From the NCBI RefSeq assembly GCF_001952075.1, contig NZ_LXYU01000003.1, positions 62,001 to 126,000 on the forward strand: a stretch of 64,000 bases of DNA, written 5' to 3'. A program made the position numbers and the translations under genes. Origin of the DNA: Ditibartonella apis. Its GTDB lineage: Bacteria; Pseudomonadota; Alphaproteobacteria; Rhizobiales; Rhizobiaceae. Below the pieces are notes generated by a model, which made no database searches, was not told the origin of the DNA, and was given only the letters and a program-made list of their open reading frames with translations. Below are positions 61,899-64,000 of this stretch, piece after piece. Numbering within the stretch: the stretch's first letter is position 1; each line of letters starts with the position of its first letter.

Positions 61899-62618
61899 TT
61901 ATCTCCGCGCTGGTGGGAAGCTTTTCGGCATATAAGTGCCGGTCGGCTGGTCAGTCAAAATCTCGTTTGGCCGTGAAGCATTGGATGGAGCAGTGGCAAG
62001 TTGTTCGGCTGCTTTTTCGTTTGCTGAAGTGCCGCCGTTCCGGTTCAGAACTTCTTTGATATCGTTGAGTTCACTGTCAACCTCAGAAGAGGCTTCACCA
62101 TCTTTCCCGAAATAGACATCAAGCATTTGGTCAACTTCTTCCGCCTTTTGTGAAGATGGGTCAGCCATTGCCTTGACAATGTCTTCCGCCTTCAAGCCTA
62201 ATTTATCAAGGCCGAGCCTTTTATTGATTCTATCCATAAATTCTTCATAAGCTACCGGGTCTTGAGATTTCATGTAAGCCAATCTGTAGTGGATAAAATT
62301 GGCCAGATCTTTGAGATCTGTTCCACCTTTATCAAGATCAATGTCAAGGCTCTTTGCTATTTCTTTCAGTATTTTTGCTTTGAATTCGGTTTTGCTCATG
62401 CGGCTATTATCAAATACTGTAGCGCCTGCAATCTTGCTCCGTATTTTGTCATAGGTCGACTTTTCTTCCGCTTTTAAAGGAGAGCCTGTTTCTTTGGCTT
62501 TAAAAATTTGTTCCGTCGTCGTGGGAGCGCGTTTGGCCTGTTGTTCGTTCTGGTCAATCCTCTCTTGCAAGATTTGGACAGAAGCGAATTTCAAATTCTG
62601 AACCGGTGTCATCGCCAT
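61899..62618 (-). CDS. Hypothetical protein at the prophage right end
   Basis: 239 aa from the ATG at 62618, with GGGAG upstream. Soluble and helical, with a charged first half (NLKFASVQILQERIDQNEQQAKRAP), a predicted folded middle (about 70-170, SKTEFKAKILKEIAKSLDIDLDKGGTDLKDLANFIHYRL) and a disordered end (ATAPSNASRPNEILTDQPTG). Family not recognised; whether it belongs to the prophage or the host is open. Confidence 0.6.
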   Translation of the reverse strand: MAMTPVQNLKFASVQILQERIDQNEQQAKRAPTTTEQIFKAKETGSPLKAEEKSTYDKIRSKIAGATVFDNSRMSKTEFKAKILKEIAKSLDIDLDKGGTDLKDLANFIHYRLAYMKSQDPVAYEEFMDRINKRLGLDKLGLKAEDIVKAMADPSSQKAEEVDQMLDVYFGKDGEASSEVDSELNDIKEVLNRNGGTSANEKAAEQLATAPSNASRPNEILTDQPTGTYMPKSFPPARR

Positions 62619-63643
62619 CACTGTTTCTCCCGTATTGTTACCCGAATTTACATGCTACACAATATTGTTAAACCTCTAAACATCTGATAAATACTATCAT
62701 ATTTTAATTTTATAACAAAGTATAAAATATAAAATACGTTTTTAATAAAATTAACACTTGAACAAGCATGCCGAAATTATGAAATGAAGTTCTTTATTAC
62801 TGTTCACTCAAAGCTATTGTGCGGATAATAAGACCGGCATTTCTATGATAAAGCCTTAAACACGCTCATCTGTTTTGTTTTGAAGGTGAAAAATTGCGGG
62901 AAATAAAAAAGAAATAGAAAAGTGAAAATAGCCTGCATTCCCTGTAAAAACCGGTCTTTTCCCCACGCACCAAGGACGATAAAACCTCTTGATGACGGGG
63001 AAGGGGAAGACCGATTAACGGGCTTCCTATTTTATCGGTCTTTTTAAAAAGTTTGAACAGGGTGTCGGCAAGAGGGGAAATATTACGATTTCGTTTTTTA
63101 AAATCCGTCATGGCTTTGACCCGCAAGCCGCGAACTCAGCCGTTTTTTTGTGTTCCATTCTTTTGATTGAAGGGAGTGCAGACTTATTCAAAATATAAAA
63201 GCCCAAGATGATAAAAGTCTTTTCCAATTATGGGTTTTTTAAACATCCGCAACGTTGCACAGCAAGCCAACAATATGGAACATGGCGCATTGCTTTTAAA
63301 AAGTCGGGCAAACTCTTCTCAACATAAAAACATCATGATTAAGCATTTTTTGAAAAGTCTGAAGAAGCCGCAACTGACGGCGCGTTTCTTTGAGTGGATG
63401 TTTTTTCGGGTAACAGTCAGATTTCAAAGAGTTACAGAATTTTGATGAAGTACCATTATTTTTCATTGAATAGAAGAAAGACTGCCTACAATTTACCATT
63501 ATTGCCGCTCATGACATGGATCCGGATCAAGCAGAAGAATTTTTTCAGGCTTCTTTCATGAGTTCCGGTTTTTTGTTTATCTTATTGAAACTGTTCATTG
63601 CCTAAATTGCATCGAAACGTTTTGTCTGTGAAAGGGTTCAAGG
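62619..63643. other. 1.0-kb non-coding region before the antiporter
   Basis: No supported gene. AT-rich left part; then the three-arm RNA element at 62953-63045 ending in a terminator; then about 600 bp before the antiporter start with no recognisable signal. Confidence 0.55.
62953..63045 (+). ncRNA. Candidate attenuator or small RNA with intrinsic terminator
   Basis: Arm 1 GGTCTTTTCCCC (62953-62964), arm 2 GGGGAAGGGGAAGACCGAT (62997-63015), arm 3 ATCGGTCTTTTT (63034-63045). Arm 2 can pair with arm 1 or with arm 3; the arm 2-arm 3 hairpin (AAGACCGAT/ATCGGTCTT) plus T5 is an intrinsic terminator. Mutually exclusive pairing is the hallmark of attenuators; it could also be the 3' end of an sRNA. 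Confidence 0.5.
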
Positions 63644-64000
63644 GTGGAATCGGTTGTTGTGATATTGATATTGCTTGTTGCTGTTGTTTTCAGCGGTGCA
63701 ATATCGCGCGCACTTCCTTTGCCCATTCCGTTACCACTTATCCAGATTGCTGTCGGTGTACTGGTTTCACTTGTCGGTGACATGGGCGTAAAACTGCGGC
63801 CGGAAATGTTTTTCCTGCTGTTTTTGCCGCCACTTTTATTTCTTGACGGCTGGCGCATTCCCAAAGACGGTTTGAGACGCGACCGCTGGACCGTGCTTGA
63901 AATGGCTTTGGGGCTTGTTGTTTTTACAGTTCTTGGCGTCGGCTTTTTCACTTATTGGATGATTCCAGCCATGCCGCTTTCGGTGGCTTTTGCACTTGCC
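63644..64000 (+). CDS. CPA1-type Na+/H+ antiporter, 5' part only
   Basis: Starts with GTG at 63644 (AAGGG about 8 bp upstream; an in-frame stop at 63629 rules out longer forms) and runs off the right edge. The first 119 residues already show three TM helices and the CPA1 pattern: VVILILLVAVVFSGAISRAL, PLIQIAVGVLVSLV, then FFLLFLPPLLFLDGWRIPKDGLRRDRW, the family's LPPLLF segment. Exports Na+ (or K+) in exchange for protons at the inner membrane. Confidence 0.88.
   Translation, partial: MESVVVILILLVAVVFSGAISRALPLPIPLPLIQIAVGVLVSLVGDMGVKLRPEMFFLLFLPPLLFLDGWRIPKDGLRRDRWTVLEMALGLVVFTVLGVGFFTYWMIPAMPLSVAFALA

Noticed and set aside
31662-62618. Reading the region as a gene-transfer agent
   Set aside because: It has a full repressor/control block, endolysin and replication-side genes, and the P22-like portal and N4-gp56 capsid do not match a known Bartonella GTA as far as I can recall.
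63644-64000. nhaA-type leader RNA for the antiporter
   Set aside because: The gene is CPA1 type, and the RNA element seen is far upstream and does not resemble a known leader I can name.

Overview
The window looks like a chromosomal segment of an alphaproteobacterium of the Rhizobiales/Hyphomicrobiales. A Bartonellaceae member is my best guess, from the gene content (rpmH-rnpA-yidC-engB, mepA, queG, apbC/mrp, pyrF, cat1-type CoA transferase, rsmI-yraN, metH) and a base composition I judge by eye to be in the mid-40s %GC. No species claim is made. No rRNA or CRISPR array is visible. One tRNA gene (tRNA-Pro, CGG anticodon) is present.

Region 1, positions 1-30 kb: core chromosome. On the minus strand are glucokinase (cut by the left edge), murein endopeptidase MepA, an SDR-type epimerase, QueG and a glutathione transferase. 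These are followed by the rpmH-rnpA-yidC-engB cluster and a DUF4105 membrane protein. An odd 1.7 kb non-coding stretch at 10.4-12.2 kb includes about 1 kb of strongly purine-rich + strand. The plus strand then carries a secreted hydrolase, Mrp/ApbC, a lytic transglycosylase lipoprotein, PyrF, a succinyl-CoA:acetate-type CoA transferase, RsmI, YraN, MetH (behind a perfect inverted-repeat operator) and a ProC-like reductase. Small secreted proteins follow, then a mannose-1-phosphate guanylyltransferase fused to an AGE-type isomerase on the minus strand. tRNA-Pro closes the block.

Region 2, about 31-62.6 kb: a prophage with podovirus-like gene order, apparently defective. After the tRNA comes an AT-rich gene-poor stretch holding the frameshifted remnant of a GNAT-toxin-like acetyltransferase. 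The lysis cassette (holin-like, overlapping Rz/Rz1-type spanins, GH24 endolysin), a moron gene, tail fibres, head-completion proteins, capsid, scaffold, portal and terminase all read on the minus strand. The major capsid gene is broken by an in-frame TAG. Next come a DUF1508 gene and a divergent pair: an AbiJ-like HEPN protein and a 6-TM pentapeptide-type membrane protein, together a candidate anti-phage module. These are followed by replication-side genes with a 10-bp tandem repeat array, and then four helix-turn-helix regulators on the plus strand, three with LexA/CI-like S24 domains, plus clustered inverted-repeat operators. I could find no integrase, excisionase or att duplication in the window.

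Region 3, 62.6-64 kb: a non-coding kilobase with a terminator whose 5' arm can alternatively pair upstream (attenuator- or sRNA-like). The start of a CPA1-type Na+/H+ antiporter then runs off the right edge.

The best candidates for something new are the AbiJ-like/membrane-protein pair, the four-regulator control region with its operators, the 10-bp repeat array, the purine-rich block, and the three-arm RNA structure before the antiporter.
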